Assembly (NCBI RefSeq): GCF_002860125.1
Contig: NZ_PGVA01000026.1
Coordinates: forward strand, 1-64,000
Source: Bacillus canaveralius
GTDB taxonomy: Bacteria; Bacillota; Bacilli; Bacillales; Cytobacillaceae
Direction of reading: 5' to 3'
DNA: 64,000 nucleotides
A model generated the notes under the pieces. That model was not told where the DNA came from. It saw nothing but the letters and a program-made list of their open reading frames with translations, and made no database searches. Positions 43,291 through 52,426 of this stretch are shown here, one piece after another. Both the position numbers and the translations under genes were made by a program. The first letter of the stretch is position 1, and each line of letters begins with the position of its first letter.

Positions 43291-43420
43291 CGTAAGTATA
43301 AAACCCCCTTACTATAGCGATAATTTGTTTACCCCATATTATGTTAATACGGGGGAAATGTGACTAGAGCCCAGTGTTACAGAGTATTCCGCTAAATATC
43401 CTCTCTCATTTAACGGGCTG

Positions 43421-44191
43421 TCATCTTCCTGGAGCACTGGCACCTGTCTCATAGACTGCTGTTTTTATTAAGATCCACTTGCCATTCTCCATGCTCCATT
43501 CCGATTCCACGAAAGCGATGGCATCAGCACTATAGGCACCGCTGATTCTTTGTACTCCCAATAAACGATTAGCTGTTCCGTTACTTTCTACGACCTTTAA
43601 TGTACTGTATGGGAACACCATTAGTTCTGTTGGTTCATTCAATTTACCATTCCGGTATAAGCCAAGGCGCTCATAATCGTCTTTTCTGCTGCTAAGATCG
43701 AACCGGTATGTTTTTCCGGTTTTATCAATCGTAATGGAGGCCTGATAGTTTTCTTCGAACTGGCTGGTAATAGCGACTGGATCGGGAACAGTCAAATCTG
43801 TCATTTTAAAATCCTTCAAAGTGTATAAATAGTAATTAGAAAGTCCGCCGCTTCCTCCAGACGGAATGCTGACAAACATATCGAGAACACCATCGTGATT
43901 GACATCCTTAAAATCAACAACAGGCTCATATCCACCTGCTAGTTTAACCTCGTACGTTTTTCCGTTCGATGCCTTTACTTCCAAAAAAACATCTTTTTGA
44001 AAATTCGCACCTTCTTCGAACGGAAGCCCCTTTAAAATGATCGTATCTTTCTTACCGTCTCCTGAGACATCATATTTTTCTTCTGAAAAGATGTTCATTT
44101 TGCCAGCCTGTTCAACTGCGTAAACGCCGGTGATCGCCGATAATGACATAAAAAAGAAAGCGGTAAAGGCAAATAACAAGTCCCTTTTCAC
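43421..44191 (-). CDS. Secreted protein with FG-GAP/EF-like calcium loops
   Basis: 256 residues with a Sec signal peptide (KRDLLFAFTAFFFMSLSAIT, cleavage likely after VYA). The mature protein has two Asp-rich calcium-type loops, DVSGDGKKD and DVNHDGVLD, typical of VCBS/FG-GAP beta-propeller blades, and a Gly-rich turn (IPSGGSGGLSNYY). GTG start with GAGGAGGG upstream. Probably an extracytoplasmic binding protein; ligand unknown. It lies downstream of parC on the same strand but after a terminator, so it is transcribed separately. Confidence 0.65.
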   Translation of the reverse strand: MKRDLLFAFTAFFFMSLSAITGVYAVEQAGKMNIFSEEKYDVSGDGKKDTIILKGLPFEEGANFQKDVFLEVKASNGKTYEVKLAGGYEPVVDFKDVNHDGVLDMFVSIPSGGSGGLSNYYLYTLKDFKMTDLTVPDPVAITSQFEENYQASITIDKTGKTYRFDLSSRKDDYERLGLYRNGKLNEPTELMVFPYSTLKVVESNGTANRLLGVQRISGAYSADAIAFVESEWSMENGKWILIKTAVYETGASAPGR

Positions 44192-44270
44192 AATATCCCT
44201 CCTCGGATTTTCTTGTTAATGTTAACTTCTCCTTTCTTGGAAAAAACATGTAAGAAAATCAGGGAACGAT

Positions 44271-44304
44271 AAAAAACCCTTCATCTCGTTTGAAATGAAG
44301 GGTT
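44271..44304 (-). terminator. Terminator of parE-parC
   Basis: AACCCTTCAT (44275-44284) pairs with ATGAAGGGTT (44295-44304). On the minus strand it is followed by TTTTTTAT. Confidence 0.85.
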
Positions 44305-44317
44305 CCCACCTTACAGT

Positions 44318-46747
44318 TTATTCCTCAGTTTTATCCAATTTCCAAAGATGCTTTAGTTTTCCGCTTTCAGTTTCATCAAAAATGAATGAGCCATTGGAAT
44401 AACGGTCGGTAAAGCGCAGTTCTGCCGCAACGACATGCTCCACTTGACCTTTTTCCGTCTGCAGGAAGACCCGGTCTCCACTCTGCACGGTTGCAAATCC
44501 GACAATACGGTGAGGGTTTGCTTTTAGCTCGCGAAGAATAACAAGCCCCCGTTTCGCCCGGGAGGACAGTTCAAATTCGCTGAGCTTCATTCGTTTAATC
44601 GCACCACGCTGTGTCGCAACCACGATTGACTGTGAAATAGAGTGGTCGATTATTTTACCACCGATGACGAAGTCCTGATCTTTCAGGTTGATACCCTTCA
44701 CTCCTGCGGCGCGGGCCCCGACAATGCTGACCTCTTCTTCACGGAACCAGAGAGCATAGCCAAAGCTCGTTGTTAAAAACAGTTCCTTTGTTCCATCCGT
44801 TAGATGAACATCAACGACTGTGTCATCTTCTTTAAGATTGATAGCGACGAGCGCCTTCGAATAACGCTGCGCCTTATAATGCTTTAATTCCGTTTTTTTG
44901 ACCATGCCGTTTTTCGTCACGAATAACAAAAACGCTTCCTGATTGAAATCTTTGACTGGAATCGCTTCAATGATTTCCTCATCGCGATCGATCGGGACGA
45001 TATTGGCAACATGCTGGCCAAGATCCTTCCAGCGAGTATCAGGAATTTCATGGACAGGCAAATACAAGTAGTTCCCTTTGCTTGTAAAAAGAAGAACCAC
45101 TTCCTTTGTATTCATCTCCAGCTGGGAAAGAAGCCTGTCCGTTTCCTTCATGCCAAAATCCTGGCCATTCGACGCAGCAAAAGAGCGAAGGCTTGTTCGT
45201 TTCAGATAGCCGTCTTTTGTGAGGGTGACAATGACATCTTCACTGGCAACCAATACTTCGAGATTAATTTTAATTTCCGAAATCTCATCTTCAATACTCG
45301 TTCTGCGCTGGTCTTCGAAGCGTCTCTTGACGTCTTTTAAATCCTTCTTAATAACCGCAGCAAGCTTTTTCTCACTGTCCAGAATGGCGGACAGCTCCTC
45401 GATTTTCTTCGCTAACTCATCTGCTTCCTGCTGAAGCGCCGTTATATCTGTGTTCGTTAAACGGTAAAGTTGTAAAGACACGATTGCTTCAGCCTGTGCT
45501 TCGCTAAATTCGAATGATGAAATTAAATTGTCTTTGGCGTCGCGCTTGTCCTTTGAAGCGCGGATCGTCGCGATTACTTCATCAAGGATCGATAAAGCTT
45601 TCATTAGGCCGTCTACGATGTGCTGGCGGTCCTTTGCTCTTTGCAGGTCGTACGTGGCCCTGCGTGTTACAACTTCCTTTTGGTGGCCAATATATGCATC
45701 AAGCAGGTCGCGCAGTCCCATTAATTTTGGGTGCCGATTGTGAATGGCAACCATGTTAAAGTTATACGTGATTTGAAGATCGCTGTTTTTGTATAAATAG
45801 TTGAGCACGCCTTCAGCGTCTGTTTCTTTCTTTAATTCAATGACGATTCGCAAGCCGGTCCGGTCGGTTTCATCCCTAACCTCAGCAATCCCTTCAAGCT
45901 TGCGGTCAAGCCGAAACTCATCAATTTTCTTAACGAGGTTGGCTTTATTGATTTCAAACGGGATTTCGGTAATGACAATTTGCTGTTTGCCACCGCGTAC
46001 TTCTTCAATCTCCGTTTTTGCGCGGATAATGATTTTTCCCTTACCTGTTTCATATGCTTTCTTAATTCCGTCTACACCTTGAATAATCCCGCCGGTTGGA
46101 AAATCGGGACCTTTAACGGCAGTCATTAAGTCTTCCACTGAACAATCGGGATTGTCCATTCTCATGATCACACCATCAATAACCTCACCAAGATGATGGG
46201 GCGGAATATCTGTCGCATAGCCGGCAGAAATCCCCGTTGATCCGTTGACAAGCAAATTAGGGAACATCGCTGGTAAAACAGTCGGTTCATTTGATGTGTC
46301 ATCAAAGTTCGGAATAAAATCGACGGTTCTTTTTTCGATGTCCCTTAAGAGTTCGGCCGCAATCGCCGAAAGCCTGGCTTCTGTATAACGCATCGCTGCA
46401 GGAGGATCGCCGTCGATACTGCCGTTGTTTCCATGCATTTGAACAAGATATTTACGAACTTTCCACTCCTGGCTCATCCGCACCATGGCATCGTAAACGG
46501 ATGTATCTCCATGGGGGTGATAATTACCGATTACATTTCCAACTGTCTTTGCTGACTTACGAAATCCTTTTTCATGGGTATTGCCCTCAACATGCATAGC
46601 ATAGAGAATCCTGCGCTGCACCGGTTTTAAACCATCACGTGCGTCAGGCAGGGCCCGTTCTTGAATAATGTACTTGCTGTAGCGTCCAAAGCGATCGCCC
46701 AGCACGTCTTCAAGCGGCAAATCTCGAAATTTTTCAACTGAACTCAT
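44318..46747 (-). CDS. parC: DNA topoisomerase IV subunit A
   Basis: 809 residues. Breaks and rejoins DNA to decatenate sister chromosomes, in complex with ParE. The winged-helix core holds the active-site Tyr121 (AAMRYTEARLS), and the quinolone-resistance region reads HGDTSVYDAM at 79-88, with the usual sensitive-type residues. A C-terminal beta-pinwheel domain with degenerate repeats follows from about residue 500. The ATG overlaps the parE stop (ATGA), so both subunits are coupled. Length and order match the B. subtilis locus. Confidence 0.97.
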   Translation of the reverse strand: MSSVEKFRDLPLEDVLGDRFGRYSKYIIQERALPDARDGLKPVQRRILYAMHVEGNTHEKGFRKSAKTVGNVIGNYHPHGDTSVYDAMVRMSQEWKVRKYLVQMHGNNGSIDGDPPAAMRYTEARLSAIAAELLRDIEKRTVDFIPNFDDTSNEPTVLPAMFPNLLVNGSTGISAGYATDIPPHHLGEVIDGVIMRMDNPDCSVEDLMTAVKGPDFPTGGIIQGVDGIKKAYETGKGKIIIRAKTEIEEVRGGKQQIVITEIPFEINKANLVKKIDEFRLDRKLEGIAEVRDETDRTGLRIVIELKKETDAEGVLNYLYKNSDLQITYNFNMVAIHNRHPKLMGLRDLLDAYIGHQKEVVTRRATYDLQRAKDRQHIVDGLMKALSILDEVIATIRASKDKRDAKDNLISSFEFSEAQAEAIVSLQLYRLTNTDITALQQEADELAKKIEELSAILDSEKKLAAVIKKDLKDVKRRFEDQRRTSIEDEISEIKINLEVLVASEDVIVTLTKDGYLKRTSLRSFAASNGQDFGMKETDRLLSQLEMNTKEVVLLFTSKGNYLYLPVHEIPDTRWKDLGQHVANIVPIDRDEEIIEAIPVKDFNQEAFLLFVTKNGMVKKTELKHYKAQRYSKALVAINLKEDDTVVDVHLTDGTKELFLTTSFGYALWFREEEVSIVGARAAGVKGINLKDQDFVIGGKIIDHSISQSIVVATQRGAIKRMKLSEFELSSRAKRGLVILRELKANPHRIVGFATVQSGDRVFLQTEKGQVEHVVAAELRFTDRYSNGSFIFDETESGKLKHLWKLDKTEE

Positions 46748-48723
46748 GATTCAGCACCCTCCTCTGCAACCGAGATATTTTCGTTTTCAAGGATGTTGCT
46801 GTCATCTTCAAGGCCAAAAGCAACATGGGTTTCAATCCATTTCCGGCGCGGTTCAACTTTGTCACCCATTAACGTTGTCACCCGGCGCTCTGCCCGCGCA
46901 ACATCGTCAATGCGGACTCGGATAAGTGTTCTAGTTTCCGGATCCATCGTTGTGTCCCAAAGCTGGTCGGCATTCATTTCACCAAGGCCTTTATAGCGCT
47001 GGATCATATAGCCTTTACCAACCTTCTTAATCGTCCCTTGAAGCTCTTCATCGCTCCATGCATATTCGACCACTTCTTTTTTGCCCGATCCTTTGCTTAC
47101 TTTGTACAAAGGAGGAAGCGCAATGAAGACTCTTCCTGCTTCAAGAAGCGGTTTCATATATCGGTAAAAGAACGTCAACAGCAACACTTGAATATGGGCA
47201 CCGTCCGTGTCGGCATCCGTCATAATCACGATTTTTTCATAATTTATATCGTCAAGGTTAAAATCGCTGCCAACCCCGGCACCAACTGCATGAATGATCG
47301 TATTGATTTCTTCATTTTTAAAAATGTCCTCAAGTTTGGCTTTTTCAGTATTGATGACTTTTCCACGCAATGGCAGAACAGCCTGGAAACGGCGGTCGCG
47401 CCCCTGCTTTGCAGAGCCGCCTGCAGAATCGCCCTCGACAAGGTACAGTTCATTTCTCTGCGGATTTCTCGATTGAGCCGGCGTCAATTTCCCGGAAAGA
47501 ACCGCATCAGAGCGTTTTCTCTTTTTCCCGCTGCGGGCATCCTCACGCGCTTTTCTGGCCGCCTCCCTTGCCTGGAAGGCCTTGATCGCCTTCTTGATCA
47601 ACAGCGAACTGATATCCGGATTTTCACCAAGAAAATAAGCAAGATTTGATGACACAACTGCATCTACTGCCGAACGGGCTTCACTCGTACCGAGTTTTCC
47701 TTTTGTTTGTCCCTCAAATTGCAAAAGTTGCTCAGGAATCCGCACTGAAATGATTGCAGAAAAACCTTCACGAATATCGGCACCATCCAGGTTCTTATCC
47801 TTTTCTTTCAGAAGTCCGGCTTTTCTGGCGTATTCATTAAATGCTCTTGTTAACGCAGTTTTCGAACCGGCTTCATGTGTGCCGCCGTCCTTCGTCCTTA
47901 CGTTATTAACAAAAGACAGAACGTTTTCAGAATATCCATCATTGAATTGAAAAGCAAAATCTACTTCAATCCCATTTTGTTCACCTTCAAAGCTGACAAC
48001 AGGATGAAGGACATCTTTTTCTTCATTTAAATATTCAACAAACGCCTCAATCCCGTTTTCAAAATGAAATTCTTCTTGTACATTGTTGCGCTCATCGATA
48101 ATATCAATTTTCATCCCTTTTAACAAAAAGGCGGACTCGCGGAGTCGTTCACAAAGCGTCTCAAAATTGTAAGTAGTTGTCGAAAAAATACTGGAATCGG
48201 GCTTAAAATGAATCGTCGTTCCAGTTTGATTCGTTTTTCCGGTCTTTTCAAGTGTCGTAACCGGCTTGCCGCCGTCTTCAAAGCGTTGTGTATAAATAGA
48301 GCCGTCGCGTTTAATTGTGACAACGAGCCATTCCGACAAAGCATTGACGACAGAGGCGCCAACACCGTGCAAGCCGCCGCTTGTTTTGTATCCGCCCTGG
48401 CCAAATTTTCCGCCGGCGTGAAGTACCGTCAAAATCACTTCAGGTGTAGGCTTGCCAAGCTTGTGCATCCCTGTCGGCATACCGCGCCCTTTATCGATTA
48501 CACTGATAGAGTTATCTTTATGGATTCTAACGATAATATGGTTTCCAAACCCGGCCAGTGCTTCATCTACCGAGTTGTCAACAATCTCGTAAACAAGATG
48601 ATGCAGACCCCGTGCATCGGTGCTCCCAATATACATGCCCGGGCGTTTTCTTACCGCCTCGAGACCTTCAAGCACCTGTATGGCATCATCATTGTAATCA
48701 AATGCTTCCTGATTTGCTGCCAC
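46744..48723 (-). CDS. parE: DNA topoisomerase IV subunit B
   Basis: About 659 residues. ATPase subunit of topoisomerase IV. The GHKL ATP site shows YEIVDNSVDEALAGFGN and KGRGMPTG with GGLHGVGASVVNALS; the TOPRIM domain shows LYLVEGDSAGGSAKQGRDR and MTDADTDGAHI. I chose the GTG at 48723, about seven bases after AAAGGGG, giving MAANQEAFDYNDDAIQVLEG, close to the B. subtilis start. The open frame extends to 48756, but its ATG lies on top of the ribosome site. The 300 bases upstream (48757-49057) hold its promoter region and the terminator of the next gene. Confidence 0.96.
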   Translation of the reverse strand: MAANQEAFDYNDDAIQVLEGLEAVRKRPGMYIGSTDARGLHHLVYEIVDNSVDEALAGFGNHIIVRIHKDNSISVIDKGRGMPTGMHKLGKPTPEVILTVLHAGGKFGQGGYKTSGGLHGVGASVVNALSEWLVVTIKRDGSIYTQRFEDGGKPVTTLEKTGKTNQTGTTIHFKPDSSIFSTTTYNFETLCERLRESAFLLKGMKIDIIDERNNVQEEFHFENGIEAFVEYLNEEKDVLHPVVSFEGEQNGIEVDFAFQFNDGYSENVLSFVNNVRTKDGGTHEAGSKTALTRAFNEYARKAGLLKEKDKNLDGADIREGFSAIISVRIPEQLLQFEGQTKGKLGTSEARSAVDAVVSSNLAYFLGENPDISSLLIKKAIKAFQAREAARKAREDARSGKKRKRSDAVLSGKLTPAQSRNPQRNELYLVEGDSAGGSAKQGRDRRFQAVLPLRGKVINTEKAKLEDIFKNEEINTIIHAVGAGVGSDFNLDDINYEKIVIMTDADTDGAHIQVLLLTFFYRYMKPLLEAGRVFIALPPLYKVSKGSGKKEVVEYAWSDEELQGTIKKVGKGYMIQRYKGLGEMNADQLWDTTMDPETRTLIRVRIDDVARAERRVTTLMGDKVEPRRKWIETHVAFGLEDDSNILENENISVAEEGAES

Positions 48724-49009
48724 GAACATACCCCTTTCATTGCTACAAAACAACATTAACGTATTCTCTGGATGTTGTCGAACACTCTTTTTAAGTATCG
48801 TCCATTTAAATTAGATTCTTTAGAAGTTTACCATTTTAGGAAATTGGAACAAACGTTCTTATCATATTTTACCATAAGTTCGCCAAGCGTCTATGCTTAA
48901 TTGTATCTATTTATTTCGTTTTGGCAAATCTATTTGAAAAATTCATCGTAAAATCCAAAGAAATTTCGGCTTAATTGCTGTTATTTTATTACATAAACAC
49001 GCGGTCTTT

Positions 49010-49051
49010 TAAAAAAAAGAAACATGAATCATTATGATTTCATGTTTCTTT
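49010..49051 (-). terminator. Terminator of the CoA-binding gene
   Basis: GAAACATGA and TCATGTTTC arms (within 49018-49048) form a long stem with A/T flanks on both sides, so it can end transcripts from either direction. Confidence 0.8.
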
Positions 49052-49057
49052 AAAACG

Positions 49058-49471
49058 CTATTTCGTCATCGCATGCTCAACCTTGATACAGCGGTCCATG
49101 ATGACAGTATAGCCTTTTTCTTTTAAATATTGAAAGACTTCTTGATCCCTTACCCCAAGCTGGGCCCAGAACACATCGGCATCCACTTCTTCAAACTCTT
49201 TTGCAAGCCCGGCTAAATGCTCGGGACGCCGGAAAATGTCGACAATATCGATATGGCCTTCAACATCCTTTAACGACGGAACAGCCTTCACGCCAAGCGC
49301 TTCATCAATATTTGGATTGACAGGAATGATTTCATAACCGGCATTTTGCATCGCTTCCGACACCATATAAGAGGTCCTTGCTGGATTATTGCTTAAACCA
49401 ACAACAGCAATTCTTCTAGCCTTTTTTAAAATTTTGCCGATTTCTTCACGATCCGGATTTTCAATTGCCAT
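49058..49471 (-). CDS. CoA-binding domain protein (YneT-like)
   Basis: 137 residues from the ATG at 49471, with AAGGGTG upstream. A single Rossmann CoA-binding domain: RRIAVVGLSNNPARTSYMVS near the N-terminus, IIPVNPN and VDIFRRPEHLAGLAKEF are family signatures. It is the homologue of B. subtilis YneT, which also sits next to parE. Single-domain members may bind CoA as a sensor or transfer it; no reaction is assigned. Confidence 0.9.
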   Translation of the reverse strand: MAIENPDREEIGKILKKARRIAVVGLSNNPARTSYMVSEAMQNAGYEIIPVNPNIDEALGVKAVPSLKDVEGHIDIVDIFRRPEHLAGLAKEFEEVDADVFWAQLGVRDQEVFQYLKEKGYTVIMDRCIKVEHAMTK

Positions 49472-49502
49472 TCTTTTCACCCTTTTCACTAAAAATATAG
49501 GA

Positions 49503-50405
49503 TTATTCAGTGATTAAGCCCTTTTCAATCAAGAAATCTTTGGCCACCTGTTCAGGATCTTCCTTATCGATGTCGACCTTTGCATTCATTTCTGCCATTT
49601 CTGCTTCAGAAATCTTTCCGGCCAGACCATTCACAACCTTTTCAAGTTCAGGGAATTCGTCCAATACTTCCTGTCTGACGACCGGTGCTGCATAATATGG
49701 CGGGAAGAATCCCTTATCATCCTTTAAGGAAGCAAGATCATATCGGGCAATGCGGCCATCGGTTGTGAAGGCCGGAATCACATCAACTTCCCCTTCCTTG
49801 ACTGCTTCGTACATAATATTCGGATCAAAACTTTTCTGGTCTTTAAACTCAAAATTGTAGGCTGCAACCATCGCGTCATAGCCATCCTCGCGCTCATAAA
49901 ATTGGTGTGGTGCCCCAAAGGAAAGATCCTTTGAATATGGCACTAGATCAGAAAAATTCTCAGCTGCAATGTTTTTATCCTTCGTATAGGCAAGTGTATA
50001 GGTGTTTTCAAAGCCGAGAGGCTCTAGCCAAACTATATCATATTTTTCTTGATAACCCGTCTTTACCCGCTCAAATATGTCATCAGCAGACTCACCTGGT
50101 TCTGCCTTTTCTTTTAAAACCGCTTCAAGGCCGGTCCCAGTATATTCAACATACATATCAATATCACCTTTTTCCATTGCTGGTGTCAGGATCGAAACCT
50201 CCCCGAGTCCATCCTCCACCTCGACATCATAGTCGGTATGTGCTTTAATATATTCAGATAAAATATGCGGCAGGATGTATTGCTCTGTCCACATTTTCCC
50301 CGAAATAACAATCTTATCTCCTGAGTCACCGCTGTTGTTGCAGGCAGATAAAACCCCGATCATAAGCATAAGCGAGACGCACATTAATAATCTTGTTTTC
50401 ATCAA
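49503..50405 (-). CDS. Glycine betaine/choline-type ABC substrate-binding lipoprotein (OpuC family)
   Basis: 300 residues with a lipoprotein signal (MLMIGVLSAC; lipid Cys at 22). The mature part is an OpuAC/ProX-type cluster F binding protein: KMWTEQYILPHILSEYI, then the EYTGTGL hinge and a C-terminal lobe with VDVIPAFTTDGRIA. Such proteins bind trimethylammonium osmolytes through an aromatic cage. Its ATG overlaps the permease stop by four bases. Last gene of a three-gene operon. Confidence 0.88.
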   Translation of the reverse strand: MMKTRLLMCVSLMLMIGVLSACNNSGDSGDKIVISGKMWTEQYILPHILSEYIKAHTDYDVEVEDGLGEVSILTPAMEKGDIDMYVEYTGTGLEAVLKEKAEPGESADDIFERVKTGYQEKYDIVWLEPLGFENTYTLAYTKDKNIAAENFSDLVPYSKDLSFGAPHQFYEREDGYDAMVAAYNFEFKDQKSFDPNIMYEAVKEGEVDVIPAFTTDGRIARYDLASLKDDKGFFPPYYAAPVVRQEVLDEFPELEKVVNGLAGKISEAEMAEMNAKVDIDKEDPEQVAKDFLIEKGLITE

Positions 50406-51070
50406 TTTCCCCCCTGAATATTTTTTAATCCCTTTGGTGTAGCTGCAACTTCAATTCGTTTTAAAATAAAGTCAAATAAGATTGCTAATAGTGCGGCAGG
50501 GATTGCTCCTGCTAACACAAGCTGATTATTCCAAGTCGATAAGCCCCTGTATATGAGTTCACCGAGGCCGCCTGCTCCGACAAATGTGGCCAGCGTCGCC
50601 ACTCCAACCGTTAAAACAGTGGCAGTACGTACTCCCGCCATAATGAACGGAAGTGAGAGAGGCAGTTCAATTTTCGTTAAAATTTGTTGATTGGTCATAC
50701 CCATTCCTTTGCCTGCTTCAATCACCGCACTGTCAACTCCGACAATTCCCGTGTATGTATTGCGCAGGATCGGAAGTAACGAATAGACCGTTAAGGCAGT
50801 AATCGCAGTCACATTACCAGTCCCAAAAATGGGAATCAGGAATCCGAAGAAAGCAAGGCTTGGAATTGTCTGAAATACAGCCGTAATCCCAATTACAAAC
50901 TCGGCAAGCTTCTTCTTCCTTGAAACGATGATGCCAAGAGGCAGGGAGATTACTAGCGCAATCAAGATAGCCGTAAATGACAAAAATAAATGTTCCGTCA
51001 AACCTTGCCAAATATCATCAGATCTGGATGTAATCGTTTCTATAAATGCTGAAAATACGTTTTCTTCCAT
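50402..51070 (-). CDS. OpuC-family ABC transporter permease
   Basis: 222 residues with five or six membrane helices. It has the binding-protein-dependent permease loop EAGKGMGMTNQQILTKIELP, which docks on the ATPase. Resembles OpuCB/OpuCD. The ATG lies inside the end of the ATPase gene (31-base overlap). Only one permease gene is present, while classical OpuC has two, so this protein is expected to form a homodimer. Confidence 0.88.
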   Translation of the reverse strand: MEENVFSAFIETITSRSDDIWQGLTEHLFLSFTAILIALVISLPLGIIVSRKKKLAEFVIGITAVFQTIPSLAFFGFLIPIFGTGNVTAITALTVYSLLPILRNTYTGIVGVDSAVIEAGKGMGMTNQQILTKIELPLSLPFIMAGVRTATVLTVGVATLATFVGAGGLGELIYRGLSTWNNQLVLAGAIPAALLAILFDFILKRIEVAATPKGLKNIQGGN

Positions 51071-52089
51071 CTGTGGACATCCTCCATCCTTACCTCGGCC
51101 AAAACGCTTAATAAATGGTCTTTCGTGATGATACCGACCATTTTATGCTGTTCATCAACAACGCCGAGCGAATTTAGGTTTTTCTCAATAAGCAAACGGA
51201 CTATGTCTTTAAGATCATCCTGCTCTTGCACGATCGGATAATCTTCTTCCTCGGTTAAAGCTGACATGGCTTCAAGGACTTCTGTAGGTTGAACGGTAAT
51301 TCCTTGTTCGCCTTGGGCGGCTTTAACCATCACATCTTTCGCTGTTAAAGCTGTTTTTTCGGTTAACCGCTCTTCCCCCAAGAAGTCGCGGACAAAGTCA
51401 TTTTCCGGGTTAGAAAGCAGTTCGTCAGGAGCTGCTATCTGAATGATTTCACCATCTTTCATGACGGCAATCCGGTCGGCAATTTTAAGGGCCTCATCAA
51501 TATCATGTGTAACAAACACGATTGTCTTGTGAATTCGCTGCTGAAGGGATTTAAGCTCGTCCTGCAGCTGTTCACGGCTGATCGGGTCAAGGGCGCTGAA
51601 TGGTTCATCCATCAATACGATCGGCGGTTCAGCGGCCAGGGCCCGGATGACACCGACACGTTGTTGTTGCCCGCCGCTTAATTCCAATGGATATTTGGAC
51701 TTGTATTGTCCGGGATCAAGCCCAACCATCTCCAATAGCTCTTCAACGCGCTTTTCATAGTCTGCCTTTTTCCAACCCTTTAGCCTTGGGATTAGTGAAA
51801 TATTGTCGGCGATTGTCATATGGGGCATCAGGCCGATTTGCTGGATCACATAGCCGATTCTTCTTCTCAGTTCCACACCATCCACTTCAGCAATATCTTC
51901 ACCATCGATATAAATAGTGCCTGAAGTCGGAGCGATCAATTTATTGATCATTTTCAGCGTTGTCGTTTTGCCACAGCCGCTCGGACCAATTAAGACGACG
52001 AGTTCCCCTTTTTCAATATGTAAGTCGATCCCTTTTACTGCTTCAAACCCATCTGGGTATACTTTGCTCACCCGATTAAACCGGATCAT
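51040..52089 (-). CDS. OpuC-family ABC transporter ATPase with CBS domain
   Basis: 349 residues. Walker A GPSGCGKTT at 35-43, the LSGGQQQR signature near 138-145 and Walker B PIVLMDEPFSAL. The C-terminal about 90 residues form CBS motifs (TVQPTEVLEAMSALTEEEDY, NSLGVVDEQHKMVGIIT), which in OpuA/OpuC ATPases sense ionic strength or nucleotides. First gene of the operon. The ~300 bases upstream (52090-52390) hold its promoter; I see no clear sigma-A match and no riboswitch. Confidence 0.93.
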   Translation of the reverse strand: MIRFNRVSKVYPDGFEAVKGIDLHIEKGELVVLIGPSGCGKTTTLKMINKLIAPTSGTIYIDGEDIAEVDGVELRRRIGYVIQQIGLMPHMTIADNISLIPRLKGWKKADYEKRVEELLEMVGLDPGQYKSKYPLELSGGQQQRVGVIRALAAEPPIVLMDEPFSALDPISREQLQDELKSLQQRIHKTIVFVTHDIDEALKIADRIAVMKDGEIIQIAAPDELLSNPENDFVRDFLGEERLTEKTALTAKDVMVKAAQGEQGITVQPTEVLEAMSALTEEEDYPIVQEQDDLKDIVRLLIEKNLNSLGVVDEQHKMVGIITKDHLLSVLAEVRMEDVHRWKKTYFQHL

Positions 52090-52391
52090 TTACGATCACC
52101 TGCTTTTATTCTTGATTATCTATTTCGTGCTATTATTCCCCATAAGCGGTTTATCTCTTGCATTGACGCTTGAAGCTATATCCTTTTGCCTATACCCGAA
52201 AATTTTTCTGAAAAACCTTTCAGTCCGCTAAGATTTTCATTTATCTAACTTTGCGAACCTCTCGATTTCTATCTATTCCTTCTCAAATTTTCATGCTCAA
52301 ATTTTCATGTCTTCCCTCCCTTTGACTTTCGCTTATTAGTTAATTCTGCCAGTTCTTATCGTAAAAGTCATTTTTCAAGCTTCTGTTTAAA

Positions 52392-52422
52392 AAAATGGCC
52401 TGATTGTCTCAGACCATTTTTC
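52392..52422 (-). terminator. Terminator of the membrane GH18 gene
   Basis: On the minus strand ATGGTCTGA pairs with TCAGGCCAT across a short loop, followed by seven Ts (A run at 52388-52395). Confidence 0.8.
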
Positions 52423-52426
52423 GCTG

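Noticed and set aside
44318..48723. Many plus-strand frames opposite parC/parE
   Set aside because: Shadows of highly conserved genes; no ribosome sites or recognisable domains.
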